Assembly (NCBI GenBank): GCA_950022295.1
Contig: OX465600.1
Span: forward strand, 5,146,001-5,210,000
DNA from: Bromus sterilis
Lineage: Eukaryota > Streptophyta > Magnoliopsida > Poales > Poaceae
Reading direction: 5' to 3'
Length of the DNA: 64,000 nucleotides
The notes beneath the pieces are model-generated. The model did no database searches, was not told where the DNA came from, and saw nothing but the letters and a program-made list of their open reading frames with translations. Below are positions 43,009 through 55,484 of this stretch, one piece after another. Positions within the stretch are counted from its first letter, which is position 1, and each line of letters starts with the position of its first letter. A program made the position numbers and the translations under genes.

Positions 43009-46000
43009 TCAGGGTTCTTGGCTGTTCACCCGGTGATGAAGCTCGAGCATCTCCTGGTGGTTGGGGTCCACAGAGAGTGCTGCACGGCAGTCCCGGAGGG
43101 CGCCGGAAATGTCGCCCACGTGCTCGTGGAAGGCCGCACGCAGGTGGAGCAGGTTCAGGTCCGCCTTGAAGGCGATTGCCTTGGTCAGCTCTGAGATGGC
43201 ATCTTTCTCCTTGTGGTTGTCCATCAGAACTGAGGACCAGGTCATACAGGAGTTCACATCAGCATGAAGGGAGCATGAGTACTTTAAAACAGATGAGCTA
43301 ATTCAGGAACTAAATGAAATATATGGTTGTTACACCAACTGGTCAGAATATGGCAAAGAACATTGACTTATTATGAGTCCATGTTAGGAACTGGGTGGTT
43401 GGTTTGTTAAAGTACCAACAAATCCTCTCTGGGAGTTGGGCACAGATGAGCTACACTAATAACAATTTGAACTACTTTGACCAGAATTTTGTATTCAACA
43501 TTTCAACCTTCGTTGAAACTGGTGATCTAATATCATATCACATCTTCTCTGTCACACCAAAAATTAGATATGCTAGGCAGGTACAAGCGCTTACCAGCAG
43601 CACGGTATCTGTAGGGGTAGACTCGCAGGGGGTCAAGTTTGGTGACCATCTGCAGATCGGCTTTAGTTAGATCCCGGTCGCAGTACTCAGACCTCTTCTC
43701 GTATGCTGATGCATTGCTCCTGGCCTTCTCTATTAACTTGGTCATTTCCTCGAATGCACCGGTCCTGTTGTTCCTAAGGAAATGGACCCTGGCGAGGCCT
43801 TGATGAGCTCTGGTGTGGCCAATCTTTAGAGCGTTAATGTAGCATTCAGCTGCCAAGTCTAGATTCCCACAATCCACATAAACACTCCCAAGGTTGTTCA
43901 AAGCCTGTAATATGTGAAACAAACATGTGTTAGATGCTTCTTATCTGGACATTTCATCCTAGAAAGTTACAGAATCATCTATATATGAACTTGGATCAAA
44001 CTGTGCTAAGGAAACAGTTTTCAATTAAGTAGCTTAACTGATGCAACAAAGAACAAAGGCAGGTAGCTAAGATGATTATAGAAATGATGAAATTCGTCTG
44101 AGCAGCTACTGAAGCCAACAACCCGCCCCCTGTGGTAAAAATGGCATTCTATACCCTGGATGGTATGGCATGCTCTAACTTAGACAAGAAGATATACACT
44201 TGAGAAGAAATCAGATAACTCTTGGAGTGCCCTCAAGAGACCAGTTAATGAGTTGCCATGTTAGGAGCACCAGGACAACCATTTTTTAATGGTAAGAGCA
44301 CCATTCCCCATTACTCAATGAAACAACGAATATGACATCCTAACAAGGGCTCTGTACAGCAACACCTGATCTGAACCATAAAGAGTCACCTATACATTTA
44401 AAAAATGAAGAAACGCACATGCATGCTACACAAAAATAATAGCTAGAAAAGTCAACAAAGTTTCACTCAGTATTTTGCGAGCCCAAGACAAAACGCTTGT
44501 TGGACTACATACGTATTTTATGGTATAAGATCTCTGGATCTCTATATAGCAACATGCCCACAGGAGAAACAAGACAACAAATCCTTATCATGCATGGAAT
44601 GTTTAGCTAAGTGGAACTGAGAAAGAGGTGTAGAAAAGTCTTACCTGGCCTTTCCTAAGTCTATCTGAGGGACACCGTAATGCATCTTCAAGAAGCGATA
44701 CGACTGTTGCTGAGGTTGACGGCTCAAGACTCGAATCCGCTAAAGCATAAGCTTTTAGAAAGAAGGCCTCAAATGATCTCTGTATGGCAATTGACGCTTC
44801 CGCTTTCTGCAATCCTTCCTCGCAGTGGCCAGTATCATACAGTATCCATCCTTCATAAACAAGTCGTTCATGTTGGCTTGCTGCATGCTCACGAGCAAGC
44901 TGTAAGCTGCGCATTGCAGCATCAGGACAATTTAATCTGGAAAAAAACAAAGAAAATTGCATTAGTCCGAATATATACTGCCAAAGAATTAGATCATGGA
45001 GGAGGCATGTGCAACTATGCTGATTAGTGATCAGGCATCTACTGGATTAGCATTCCAAGACATGCCAGGCATGCAAAGCATGTGATGTAGCATCTACAAT
45101 GCCAATTATTGATAGACTAACAAACTGCATTATTCCAGCTATTATTCTGTTCAATATAATAAATAAATTAAATTACCTGAGAAGTAGCAAAGACTGTCTG
45201 AAGTACAGAACTCCTTTAGCAGCATCTGACTCCAGCATTTGATATATGACCGAGAGGGACCCAATATCATCCACAGAGGACCACCGATCATAAAGCTGCA
45301 TCCAGCAATCAGCAGTCGTCCATTGCTCTACATTCTCCATCACAAGCATACGCAGCTGCTTCGCAGCCACCCGACCACCAATCATACGATAATCTGGAGC
45401 AAGCGTGAGGATTGCCTGTACATCGCATAAGGCAGCTCTGTAGTCCTCTAGAGCAAGGTAGCAACAGAACCTTAGTTCTAAGCATTCCAGGACCAGCTTG
45501 AATCCCAGGATCCGGTTAATCTCCATCAGGGCAGCTTCAACACTTTGCCTTTTCATCAAAGATGCAGCTCGAAACATATAGGGATATGTAAGGGTAGGAT
45601 CCAGTTCAGTAGCCTTATTGAGATTCTCCAACTTGCTATCACCATCCAAATATAGGGCTCTCTCTTGATACATCCACCCAAGAGGCCAACGAGAGGACAT
45701 GACAGAGTCAAGCAAGTTGAGAGAATAATGTTTATTACTCCTCAAAGAGGCCAATCTAGCCAAGCCCACTACCGAGTACACATGACCAGCGGTAAAGGCA
45801 GCATTGAACAGGCGCTCGGCTTCAGCATGATCTTTCCTTAGAAGCCTCACGCAAGCCAGCTGATGCAAGGCCAACTGCTTCTGTCTAGAATCTGATGCTG
45901 AATCAACCAGCTTCTCCAAGAAGCTTACAGTGACATCTGATGTTGCACTGATGCTCATGGAGACTTCACCAAGAAGGCAATATAGGGAGAAAGATGCATT

Positions 46001-47220
46001 GCCAGCCATAGTGGATCTCTGCTGCTTATTTGCGGAGGAGAATATCCTAACCACTTGGTCATCATTCAAGCATTCTGGAAGCTCATTCAAGAGCACCTGC
46101 AAGCATGACGCGGCAAGAATGGAACAGCCCAACTCAATAGCACACTCCATGAAATCTATGGCATCTTGCCTGGAAGAAACAAAAGAAGCAAGCTTTTGCT
46201 CGCAAGCATCCTTGAGGCCCTTACAGCAGAATTTGTTAGCAAAATCAAGCATTTCCAAAATAGCTTCTGCTGACAAATACGGTAGTCTTCCTGAAAGGCT
46301 GAATTTACTGATGGCCCGCATACCAATAGTGGAGATGCCATTCCGAGACATGTCAATGACCTCAAGATGTGATTCTTTAAACCCACCATTAAGCATCGCA
46401 TACAGTGGGGTTGACAAGGCCGCAAGCTTCCGCCTATCGCACGCAATCATGTCATCTCTTATCCGAAAATGAACCACCGAGGAGCCCTGGAATTCATCAG
46501 ATTCGTCATCATAGCTTATCCCATGTGACTCGGCGGAGATCTGCGAGACGAAATCCAGCAGCTTGAACTCTTGAGAGCACTTGCCGCACGAGCCAAGAAG
46601 GTCAGATATCGGCTCCTCTCCTCTCTTCTCGTACTTGAGCCATGCCCCAAATATGAGCTTCTCATGTATCGTGCTCGCCTTCTCCCACGCAGCCTGGAGG
46701 CTCCTTCGCGACAGCTTGGCCTCTCCGAGCCCGCGGAAAACCTGGAACTGGAGCAGGTACAGGCATGACCTCTCATCAGGAGGGCAGTACTCCAACTCCT
46801 CGTGAATCTGAGCCAATATGTCGACGTAGTCAGCGGGCTTGAAGTGGGGAAGAACTGGCGGCTCCGGCATTTTCATCAGAGATTCTCTGCATATCAGACA
46901 CAAGGAAAGACACTTGAATCAGCTGGCTCTTCAAACCAAAACCAACTAGCAGCACCAAAAATCTGATCTTTTTTTATGTTCTCCACACTAAGACCAGACT
47001 AATTAACCAAGGTATACCACAATTCAGCAGCAAAGAGAGCACGGCAACGAAATTAGAGATGGTGCGGAGGCAAGAAGGCTTACATCGAGGAGGAGGAGGA
47101 GCTGGAGTGGCCAGTGAACTTGGAGAGCTTGCCTTTCTCCATGGGCAGCCATGAGTGGGTGGCGGCCTGGAGCTTGGTCTCCTTGCAGGAGGTCAACTCG
47201 GAGAAGAAGAGCTTCCTCAT
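43009..47220 (-). CDS. ETO1: ETO1-like BTB-TPR protein (ethylene overproducer 1 family)
   Basis: Five exons on the minus strand, 47220-47084, 46886-45177, 44936-44645, 43904-43595 and 43229-43009, all with GT-AG sites and compatible phases. They give 2670 nt and 889 aa, the usual family size. ETO1/EOL proteins bridge CUL3 ubiquitin ligase to type 2 ACC synthases, causing their degradation and limiting ethylene production. The N terminus (MRKLFFSELTSCKETKLQAA, ESLMKMPEPPVLPH, YVDILAQIHEELE) is family-specific. A BTB domain covers about residues 180-290 (VVHFRIRDDMIACDRRKLAA, LYAMLNGGF), and TPR-like repeats fill the C-terminal two thirds (for example LNNLGSVYVDCGNLDLAAEC, LHLRAAFHEHVGDISGALRD). 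The ATG at 47220 is the first in frame. ETO1 versus EOL1/EOL2 cannot be settled by eye. No disruption was seen. Confidence 0.93.
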
Positions 47221-48321
47221 GGCACATAAATACCACGGCAAATCAGAGCCTGGTCCCTTCTTCTTCTTGCTCCCAAATTCCGCAAATCTGCGCAAACCCC
47301 TGGCAAGAACCGCCGCAGATCTTCCAGGTACCCAACCACCGGGAGACGGGGAGAGAAGGGGAGACTCGAGGGGAGGAAGGAGACGGCTTTAATGGCACGA
47401 GCGAGCCAACGAAGCAGCGCTCCCGTTGCAAGCGGCCAAGAGAAGAACTAACCACTCCCCCTCCTCGCCTTTTTTTAATTCACGCCCCAACCACACCCGC
47501 ACCGCCAGACCAAATCCAGCGGCCCCGTGAGCTGAGCTGAGCAGAGCAAGCGAGCCAACCCACCACACCAGGTAGGGGGACGAACGAACGAACGAACAAA
47601 TCCTCCTTCCAAGATGCGTTCTTTCCCTTCCCTGGGGCGGAGCGGGGCAGGAGGGAAGGGAGGGGAGGGAGCACAGGGGGACGCTCCTCCGCTCCTTCTT
47701 GGCAGCGGAATTGCCGGGAGCCCCGCTCTCGCGGCGGTCCGGCTTGATGCCGACGAAGCCCTCCGCGGCCTCCGGCGCGACTTGACAGGTCGGGGCCGGC
47801 CGGATCGAGTCCAACCGGCAGCGGAGGACGTGATGCGGCGGCGGCGGCTGCAGCGGAGGGGGAGAGCGGGCCGGCGGCGACGGGAGGAGGAGGAGGAGAA
47901 GGGGGCGGGCTCGCGGCGGGCTGGCTCACAGTGGGTGCGTCCACTCGGGCGCGGTGGGGTGGGTATCCGAGGGGGGGGGAGGGGAAAGGGGGGAGAGAGG
48001 AAAATACGGGAGTGGTTTGCTTGCAGCTCGTCCTTTTTTCCTGGGGTGTGTGGTGTGCGCCTGAATTTCTATTCTGGCCATGTGTGCTGGTTGCCAGACC
48101 ACCATGCGAAAGTGAGGTGCATGGCATGGATCTCATCCTCGGGGAATAATCGGGGGAGATGACAAACGCAAAAGGCAATGGAGGCAGCTGAATTGGGCGC
48201 ATGGGCGGGCGGGCCTTTGAAACTGACATTAACCTCATGCCCACCCACTCACACCCACATACTACACACCTAGACAAGTGCAAAAAGCATAGGCTGGTTG
48301 TTATTTTAAATATACAAGGGT
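47221..48321 (-). promoter_or_regulatory. GC-rich upstream region of the ETO1-like gene
   Basis: Presumed 5' UTR and promoter, with a (GAAC)n tract at about 47580-47599 and purine/pyrimidine-rich stretches. Long ORFs here on both strands (a 299-codon minus frame 47480-48379 and a 182-codon plus frame 47614-48162) are Pro/Ser/Arg-rich artefacts of composition. No TATA box was assigned. Confidence 0.4.
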
Positions 48322-48822
48322 TTAAACTCAAATGGGCATTTTTTGTAGTAGATCCCGCAAATCCGCCCATCCCGTACAAAAAACATCGATATAACGGGCG
48401 CCGGCCAAAAATTTATCCAAACAGAGCCGCAAAAACGTCGTTTCGAAAAAAGATGGTTCGGAGATGTAGGATTTTTGTTTAGTGAGAGTATGGCAGTGTA
48501 TCACTTGATGCGGTTATGGATGGATCAAACCGATGGAAAATATTGGCAACGCGTCAAAGATCCCATAATAGCATCACCTGGAAATGAGCATCTTTAGTAG
48601 ATCCCATAAATCCGATCATCTTGGAAAAAAAATCATCGATATAATGGGCGTGGGCCAAAAATGGTTTGAACAAAGCCAGGAAAAACGTCGTCCCGAAAGA
48701 AAAATGGTTCGGAGATGAAGGATCTTTGTTTGGTGAGAGCATAGGAGAGTGTGTCACTTGATGCGGTTATGGGTAAAGACCAAACCGACGAAAAATATTG
48801 GCAACGCGTCGAAGATAAGTTT
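48322..48822. repeat. Two diverged copies of a Harbinger-like element's left end
   Basis: 48334-48565 and 48586-48815 align throughout (gtagtagatccc; acatcgatataa; ggttcggagatg; tcacttgatgcggttatg; atattggcaacgcgtc). Only the second continues into the coding remnant, so the first is a truncated copy or tandem duplicate. Confidence 0.7.
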
Positions 48823-49565
48823 CGCAATCTCGTGCCTATCCCACCCGATCGTTCTTTGAAGTCACTCCAAGGTGATATGATGCACTCAAGAAGCAATGTA
48901 GCCGTTGGAGTGGTTGCATGGAGCAAATGAGGAATGCGCCTCAACTGGAGTCACAATTGTTGACTATGTGAGCTTCTTGACATTCTATTATTTCCATTTG
49001 TGATCTTGTTTGCATTTGATTGAAAAATTAGCTCACATGTGCATCCTTTTTAATTGTAGGCTTGCATTGCGCAATAAAGGTTCAAGCAAATGCTGGCATC
49101 CAAAGGCAAAGCATTCGCGCTCCAACATGTTTGAAAATTTCTTGAACATAGTGAGAAATGGAGATTGAGGGATCAAGAAGCTCCACTAAAGAAAGGTGCG
49201 CTAGTTAATTTAGAAGATGATGATGCACCAAATGGAGGAAGAAATAAGTGAAAGATCGATGGAAGAAAATTGGAGAAAGATAGAGGGGTGAGGATTGTCG
49301 AGGCCGTTAGTTTAAGTAGCAACTTAGTGCAATGGTGAAGTCAAAAGAAACATTCATGGAGAAGCATTTGGAAACCAAGGTGGTTTTGGACGAAAAGAAG
49401 AACCAACAAAAATAAACAAAGTGGGAGAGGTGATGTGCTTTCAAGGAGCGCAAAATCAAACTTGAAGAGCAAAAGTTGAAGGATGAGAAGATCGCCGAGG
49501 AGGATTGATTCATGATGATGGATCCAAGTGCCATGGTGCCATTGGCAAAAGAATTTTGAGAGTTG
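48740..49565 (+). pseudogene. SANT/trihelix plus NAM-associated domain protein, decayed
   Basis: Conceptual reading with frame changes gives VSLDAVMGKDQTDEKYWQRV and KFRNLVPI...DRSLKSLQG, resembling the Myb/SANT-like part of the abundant plant proteins annotated as 'no apical meristem-associated'. A spacer then leads to pieces such as FALQH, SEKWRLRDQEAP, MVKSKETFMEKHLETKVV and KIKLEEQKLKDEKIAEED of the NAM-associated C-terminal domain. Stops and frameshifts break it repeatedly. Such proteins are widespread in grass genomes and often lie in transposons, and here it sits just inside a Harbinger-like end. Confidence 0.65.
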
Positions 49566-49609
49566 AAAAGAATGAAGATCATGTTTCAAATAAAGGCAAG
49601 AACCTCATG

Positions 49610-49722
49610 ATCTTATGGTCGGTTGTGTTGGCGGTGGTGCTTTCGTCAACGGTGTTGGTGGTGGTGTTCATTCTTCGGCCATTGAAGGTGATTGTGGTGC
49701 ATTCAGCAATGGTGGTGGTGGT
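49610..49722. repeat. Gly-coding GGTGGTGG-rich minisatellite, left part
   Basis: Imperfect units of about 50 bp (ggtgttcattcttcggccat ... tggtggtg). The array continues at 51505-51667 on the other side of the solo LTR, so the LTR split it. Confidence 0.65.
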
Positions 49723-49727
49723 GTTCA

Positions 49728-51504
49728 TATTGGAATTATGCCCTAGAGGCAATACCAAATGTATTATTTGTAATTCTAAATTCATCATTAATGTTTATAT
49801 TTCTGTGATATAAATGCTATCGCGTTATGCGGAGGTCAAAGTGCATGTTAACTACCTTCGGAAGAAAACTCATATGCAGGTGTGGAGGTATAACACACAA
49901 AGTGTTCTTAGTCTTGCTTATAGGCCTAACATGTGCATTTCAGATGTCATGTTTTCTTGACCATGGGCATTGTATATGCCGGTAATACATAAGAGCACAT
50001 TGTTATCAGAACAAGGGTGATGAATGACCCAGTTGTATGTTTTTCTTTCAGATTTCAACATCAATGTATTATGAGTAAAATCATAAGATAAGTTGACATT
50101 TGTATGTATCCTTACAGACCATGAGAATGTTGTGTACCTACATACTGGAAGGTGTACTTCAACTATGTTCAAACATCATCTGTAATAGGCGTGGCTATAA
50201 AGGCATTGCTCCTGTACCTTGAGAGTATGTCTAGGGACTTGATGATTCAAGTTAGGATTTGCTCCCTATATTTAGGAGAGATATTCTTTTGGGCCATCTC
50301 GGTATTACGTATCCACCAAACATCCGGCAGGATACTCTGTGAATAGATCACAGGGATACGAAATACATGAACGAGAAAAAAACAAAACGTTATGAGGATA
50401 ATTGGTATAGTGATTAAGAGTTGATCACAAAGATGCCTATATAATCTCACCTTAGGTTTTGTAAAGTATCACGACGCAAGGGATTGGCATGTTGACTAAC
50501 GGTTCACTTGAATTTATATTTGTGTAGGTGTGGGAACCATTATGGGTATCCATGGCTCCGCTATTCGTTATTGATCCGAGAAAAAGTCAGTTTTCGGTTC
50601 ATGTCTGTATCTTACCGAACCTATGGGGTCATACACTTAAGGGCGGTAGAGTTTTTTAGTATTAGAGCAAGAGGAGCACGATTATAACACACCGGAAAAT
50701 TTCAGGGGTGATCGATATTTGATTGGAGAGAAAATCAGGTTCGTTTCGGGACGCCGGTAAAGTATCGGGAAGAGTTTTGAGAAAACCAGGTAAAACCAGA
50801 GGGCCAAAAAGTTCTATATGGCCTAAATATGTTTAATATTTAAGTCTTGTCAATTTCCGGAATCATTAAAAGGGTTAAAATATCAATGGCCCTCCTCTCA
50901 CTTGGAAGGCCCAGGCGGGGGCACTTGGACCAAAGAAGGCCCAAGGGGCTGGCGCCCTAGGAGGCCCCCTCCTTCCCTTGGTCGTCGCCCCTAGGAGGGA
51001 GGGAAATCCTAGGGCGCCCTTAGGGCTGCCCCTTCCTTCAAGATGGCCTCCCTCCCCTCCCCACTATAAATATAGGTGGAGGGGCATCCCCCCATGCACA
51101 ATAGATTGTCTTTGCCATTGGGCTGCCCCTCCCTCTCCTTTGTAGATCTAATCTCCGTTAAACCCCGAAGGGCTACTCCTCCCTCCTCTCTACTCCAGCG
51201 GCAATGAGCTTTGGACGACGGAGTCCTTCTGGATCTACTACACCGTACGTGTGGATCAACCATAGGGATATCGGTGTTCAAACTTTTGTTCAAGGGACTT
51301 CTTCTTCTTCCGGATTAGATCCATTTGAGAGATTGCGCTTCTTCCCGCTTCCTCAACTCGTCATCATCTTCTTCCGCTGCGAGAGAACATCAGTTGAATG
51401 GTTGTAAGGTAAATAGATCGCTAACCTTGTATGTATCTAGCTATGTCTTGTTGGGACTTGGTTTCGTAGTGTTGGATGTTTTCGTTCTACTTTGAATCCT
51501 AACA
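49728..51504. mobile_element. Solo LTR, Copia type (WIS/Angela/BARE-like), 1777 bp
   Basis: Starts tattggaattatgccctag, close to the TGTTGGAA...ATGCCCTAGAGGCAA start of this Triticeae LTR group (first G mutated to A). It ends gaatcctaaca. Exact 5-bp duplications GTTCA flank it (49723-49727, 51505-51509). No internal region or second LTR is present, so it is the product of LTR-LTR recombination. A promoter-like ccactataaatatagg lies at about 51060. Confidence 0.82.
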
Positions 51505-51667
51505 GTTCATGCTTCGGCCATTGGAGGTGATGGTGGTGCTTTCGGCAATGGTGGTGGCGGTTTTCATGCTTCGGCCATTGGAGGAGGTAGTGATGGTGTT
51601 GTTGATGCTTCATCCATTTGAGGAGGGGTGGTGGTGTTCATGCTTCGGGCATTGAAGATGATGATGG
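51505..51667. repeat. Gly-coding minisatellite, right part
   Basis: About three to four imperfect units (catgcttcggccattggagg ... ggtggtg) continuing the array of 49610-49722 and ending at the GATGG target site of the next retrotransposon. Confidence 0.65.
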
Positions 51668-53284
51668 TGATACGTCCAAAACATATCTATAATTTCTGCT
51701 TGCTCCATGCATGTTTTGTGTGATATTGCTATGATCTAGATACACTTTCATACACTTTTGATCATATTTGGACTAACCTACTAACTCAGTGCACCCTAGT
51801 GCCAGTTCCTGTTTTCTGCTGTTTTTCTATTTCAGTTTTCCCCCATATAAAAAGTGCTAGAAAAATTCTGGGAAAAATACAGGAAAAATCAGCGTACAAC
51901 AAGGTTCGAGAAGAGCCCGGGAGGGGTCATAGGGGAGCCAGGGGGCCCAGGCGGCCACCCGGCGCGGCCACACCCCTGGCCGCGCCAGGGGGGCGCCTGG
52001 GGCCCCTGGTCCACCTCTGGCTGCCCCCCTTCGCCTATTTATTCTCCGTCACGGGAAAACTCCAGAAGAAGAACCCTATTCCGCAAACTCGCCTCTGTTC
52101 CGGCGCCGCCGCGCTTCCGAGATCGGGAGCACTAGAAGACCTCTTCCCGACACCCTGCCGGAGGGAGGATTGACCTCCGGGAGTCTCCTCTCCACCATGG
52201 ATGCTCCCCGGATGTCTCGTGAGTAGTTTTCCTTGGACCATGGGTCCGTGATCAGTAGCTATGTGATGTTCTCCTCCCCTCTTTGATCTTCATTGTTTAG
52301 ACCTCGTGAGCTGCCCTACATGATCGAGGCACCTTTGTAATATTTCTGTTGTTGCTATGCTGAGTTTGATGGGATGTGATGGATTGTGAGATTATGTTCA
52401 GATTGTGATAGAGTAATATATTTGGTTTTTATCTCTTATATTTTTGTTCCTAAGTAATTCTTGCATGTTCTCCGTTGCTGTTTATTGCTTTGGCCAAGTA
52501 GTAGGTAGTGACTCCAAGAGGGAACGTTGTGCTAGATTGTGGGTTCATGCCCCCCGATGACACGCTTGAGTGATAGAAACATGAGTCTAGGGGATGTGCT
52601 TTTGCCACAAGGGGGGAAACAACGGTGCTTGTAACCGCGGTTGCAAGGATTGTTTACTTTACGCAAAGTTCTTTTTATTGCAGTTGTCTGTTGCTTTGGG
52701 TTTACACTTTGGGTGGGGCTCGCAACTTAATACCAGCGAGATGTTCTGGATAGATATCTCAAGGTGGATGATTAGTAGTAGATGCAGATGGATTTCGGTC
52801 TACTTATTTTGGCGTAGTGCCCGTGCTTTTGAGCCTCTTCCTTTCTTTTGTAGCATAGTTAGCATTGCGGTGCGTTCATAATCCTGTCAATTGCCCTTCT
52901 GTAATTTGTTTACCTCGCATAGCAGTTTTATCGTTTTTTGGGAGAGAGACATCACTAGTGAACATCACGTATCTCGGTCCATATCCTCATTACTATTTCC
53001 ACGCTATATTTACTTTGCTGCTTTTATTTGCTATCATTATCCCTTGCGTTTTATCCTTTGTGATCAACAAGACCGGAGAGATTGACAACCTCTCTGGATT
53101 TCGTTGGGAACAAAGTTATCTATGTCTGTGTGCAGGTCCACGTCAGTTGCGCCGCTGACACCTACTTATCATCTCTGGAGTCCTACTGGAGACAAGCCTT
53201 GGTATCTTCACCGAGGGAAAACTGCTGCTGCACTACATCTCAAACCTTCCACTTGGGTAACCAACGAAGGGCGAGAAGCCATCA
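51668..53284 (+). repeat. 5' LTR
   Basis: Begins TGATACGTCC and ends GAAGCCATCA, directly before the leader containing the PBS. ORFs inside it (for example 51799-52173, 52594-52881, 52865-53158) recur in the 3' LTR and are not genes. Confidence 0.9.
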
Positions 53285-53296
53285 AGCAAAGTTTTC

Positions 53297-53314
53297 TGGC
53301 GCCGTTGCCGGGGA
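53297..53314 (+). other. Primer binding site-like sequence
   Basis: TGGCGCCGTTGCCGGGGA, 12 bases after the 5' LTR, is the form found behind 5' LTRs of many Triticeae Gypsy elements. The priming tRNA is not assigned. Confidence 0.6.
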
Positions 53315-53449
53315 CTCCGGGTGCTAAGATAGGGGAGTTGCACACTACCCTTTACCTTTGTTTTTTAGTCTTGTTAGTTTACCTTTCAGTTTTTATCTTT
53401 GTGTCTTTTATCAAAATTTACAAAAAAATCTGCCACACTTGCTGCTACT

Positions 53450-55484
53450 ATGGGTTCCACTGAAAACACCAAGTTGTGTTACTTCATTCGTCACAACAAC
53501 CAAGACTTTATCTGCACTCCCATTGCCACACCTGCCACTTCAGCTACCTCTTATGAAATTAAACCTGCTTTGCTAAACCTTGTTATGAGAGATCAATTCT
53601 CTGGTGCTGGAGATGCTGCTGCTTTACACTTGAATAATTTTGTTGAATTATGTGATATGCAAAAGTATAAAGAAGTAGAAGGTGATGTTGTTAATCTCAA
53701 GCTCTTTCCTTTCTCTTTAAGGGGAGATGCTAAAATCTGGTTTCAATCTTTGCCTAGAAATAGTATAGATTCTTGGGATAAGTGCAAAGATGCTTTTATA
53801 GGGAAGTACTACCCTCCTGCTAAGATTATCCAATTGAGGAGTAATATTATGAATTTAAGCAATTGGATAATGAACACGTTGCCCAAGCTTGGGAACGAAT
53901 GAAATCTCTTATTAAGAAATGCCCTACACATGGTTTGACTACCTGGATGGTTATCCAGACTTTTTATGCAGGCTTGAACTTTACCTCGCGGAACCTGTTA
54001 GATTCGGCCGCGGGAGGAACCTTTATGTCAACTACACTTGGTGCTGCCACGAAGCTTCTCGATGAAATGATGACCAATTATTCCCAATGGCACACCGAAC
54101 GCGCTCCAACAGGTAGGAAGGTAAATTCTGTCGAGGAAATTACCTCCCTCAATGAAAAAGTTGACTTAATTATGTCTCTACTTACCAAGCAACCCTCTAT
54201 TGATCCTCATGATGTTCTTTTAAATTCTTTGGTTGCTCAAGAACAAGTAGATGTGAAATTTATTGCTAGAAACAACTTCAACAACAATGCTTATAGGGGA
54301 AATTTTGCTAGCAATCCTAGACCGTTTCCATCCAACTATGGGAACAACAACACTTACCTAGCAACAAGAACCCCTCTTATGAATTGGAAAGCATGCTTAG
54401 AGACTTTATCACTACCCAAAAAGCCTTCAACAAAAATGTAGAGGAGAAATTAGCTAAAATAGATAATCTCTCTTTGAAGGTAGAAAGCTTAGCCCTTGAT
54501 ATTGAGATGCTTAAAATTAGAACCTCTCCCCTTGAGGAGAATAAGGCCACTCCTATTAATGCTATCCAATTACAAATCAATAAAAATATTAGGATGATGG
54601 CTAAACTTAAAGAAAGATGGGCTAGAGAAAAAGAGGAAGATGATAGAATTAAGAGCCTTCCTACACACCACACAGTTGGCACTATCCAAATTGTTGAGGA
54701 CACCCAAACTATTAGCACCCAATGCACTCCTAGTCCCGTTGGACCTATTAATGGTGATGCTAATACCTCAACCGTAGAAAAAGAAACTCCTATGAACATA
54801 GAGGGTTTCAAACAAGTGAGCCTAGATGACACTACTACCACCTTTGATAGTAGTGATATTGATTTTGATAGTTGTACCCTCTTAGAAGTTATCAGTTTGC
54901 TACACAAAATGTCTAGAGACCCCCACACTAGCACACTTAATCTTGCCTTCACGGAGCATATCACAAATGCTCTCATCAAAGCTAGGGAGGAGAAGCTTAG
55001 AGTAGAAGCCTCCATACCTAGGAAGCTAGATGATGGTTGGGACCCTATGATCAAAATTAAATTAAATAACTTCTCTTGCTATGCTTTATGTGATGTTGGA
55101 GCTAGTACCTCCGTTATGCCCAAAAGAATATTTGATATGTTTGAATTGAAGCCCTTTGAGCCTTGTTCTTTTGGTGTTCGTCTTCTTGATTCTTCCATAA
55201 AGAAACCTTTGGGGAAGATCGACGATGTTCTTATTATTGTCAATGACAACTATGTTCCCGTTGATTTTATTGTTATGGATATAGAGTGTGAACCTTTGTG
55301 TCCAATTATTTTGGGACGTCCTTTTCTTCGCACTGTTGGTGCGGTTATTGACATGAAAGAGGAGAATATAAAATTCCAATTCCCATTCAAAAATGGGATG
55401 GAACACTTCCCTATAAATAAAATCAAGTTACCTTTTGAGTCCGTTACACGGGCTAGTTATTCTCTTTCTCTTGATAAAACTTGA
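53450..55484 (+). pseudogene. gag-protease polyprotein of the LTR element, two frameshifts
   Basis: Gag starts MGSTENTKLCYFIRHNNQDF. The retrotransposon gag domain (LFPFSLRGDAKIWFQSLP, DKCKDAFIGKYYPP) runs in one frame to about 53870. It continues in a second frame (DNEHVAQAWERMKSLIKKCP to about 54360), and in a third from 54384 with a coiled-coil-like region and an aspartic protease (CYALCDVGASTSVMPKRIF; PIILGRPFLRTVGAVIDM). The protease active-site motif reads D-V-G-A-S instead of D-[ST]-G-A-S. The frame ends at 55484 without reverse transcriptase. The frameshifts mean this copy no longer makes Gag. Confidence 0.8.

Noticed and set aside
45930..46472. 180-codon plus-strand ORF
   Set aside because: Antisense shadow of the large ETO1-like exon, which has clear family similarity on the minus strand.
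47480..48379. 299-codon minus-strand ORF upstream of the ETO1-like gene
   Set aside because: Starts inside a transposon end, is Pro/Ser/Arg-rich, and covers the presumed promoter and 5' UTR. No domain or intron logic.
51799..53463. Series of ORFs of 64-124 codons
   Set aside because: They lie in the 5' LTR and leader of the LTR retrotransposon, and most recur in the 3' LTR (58511-60033).
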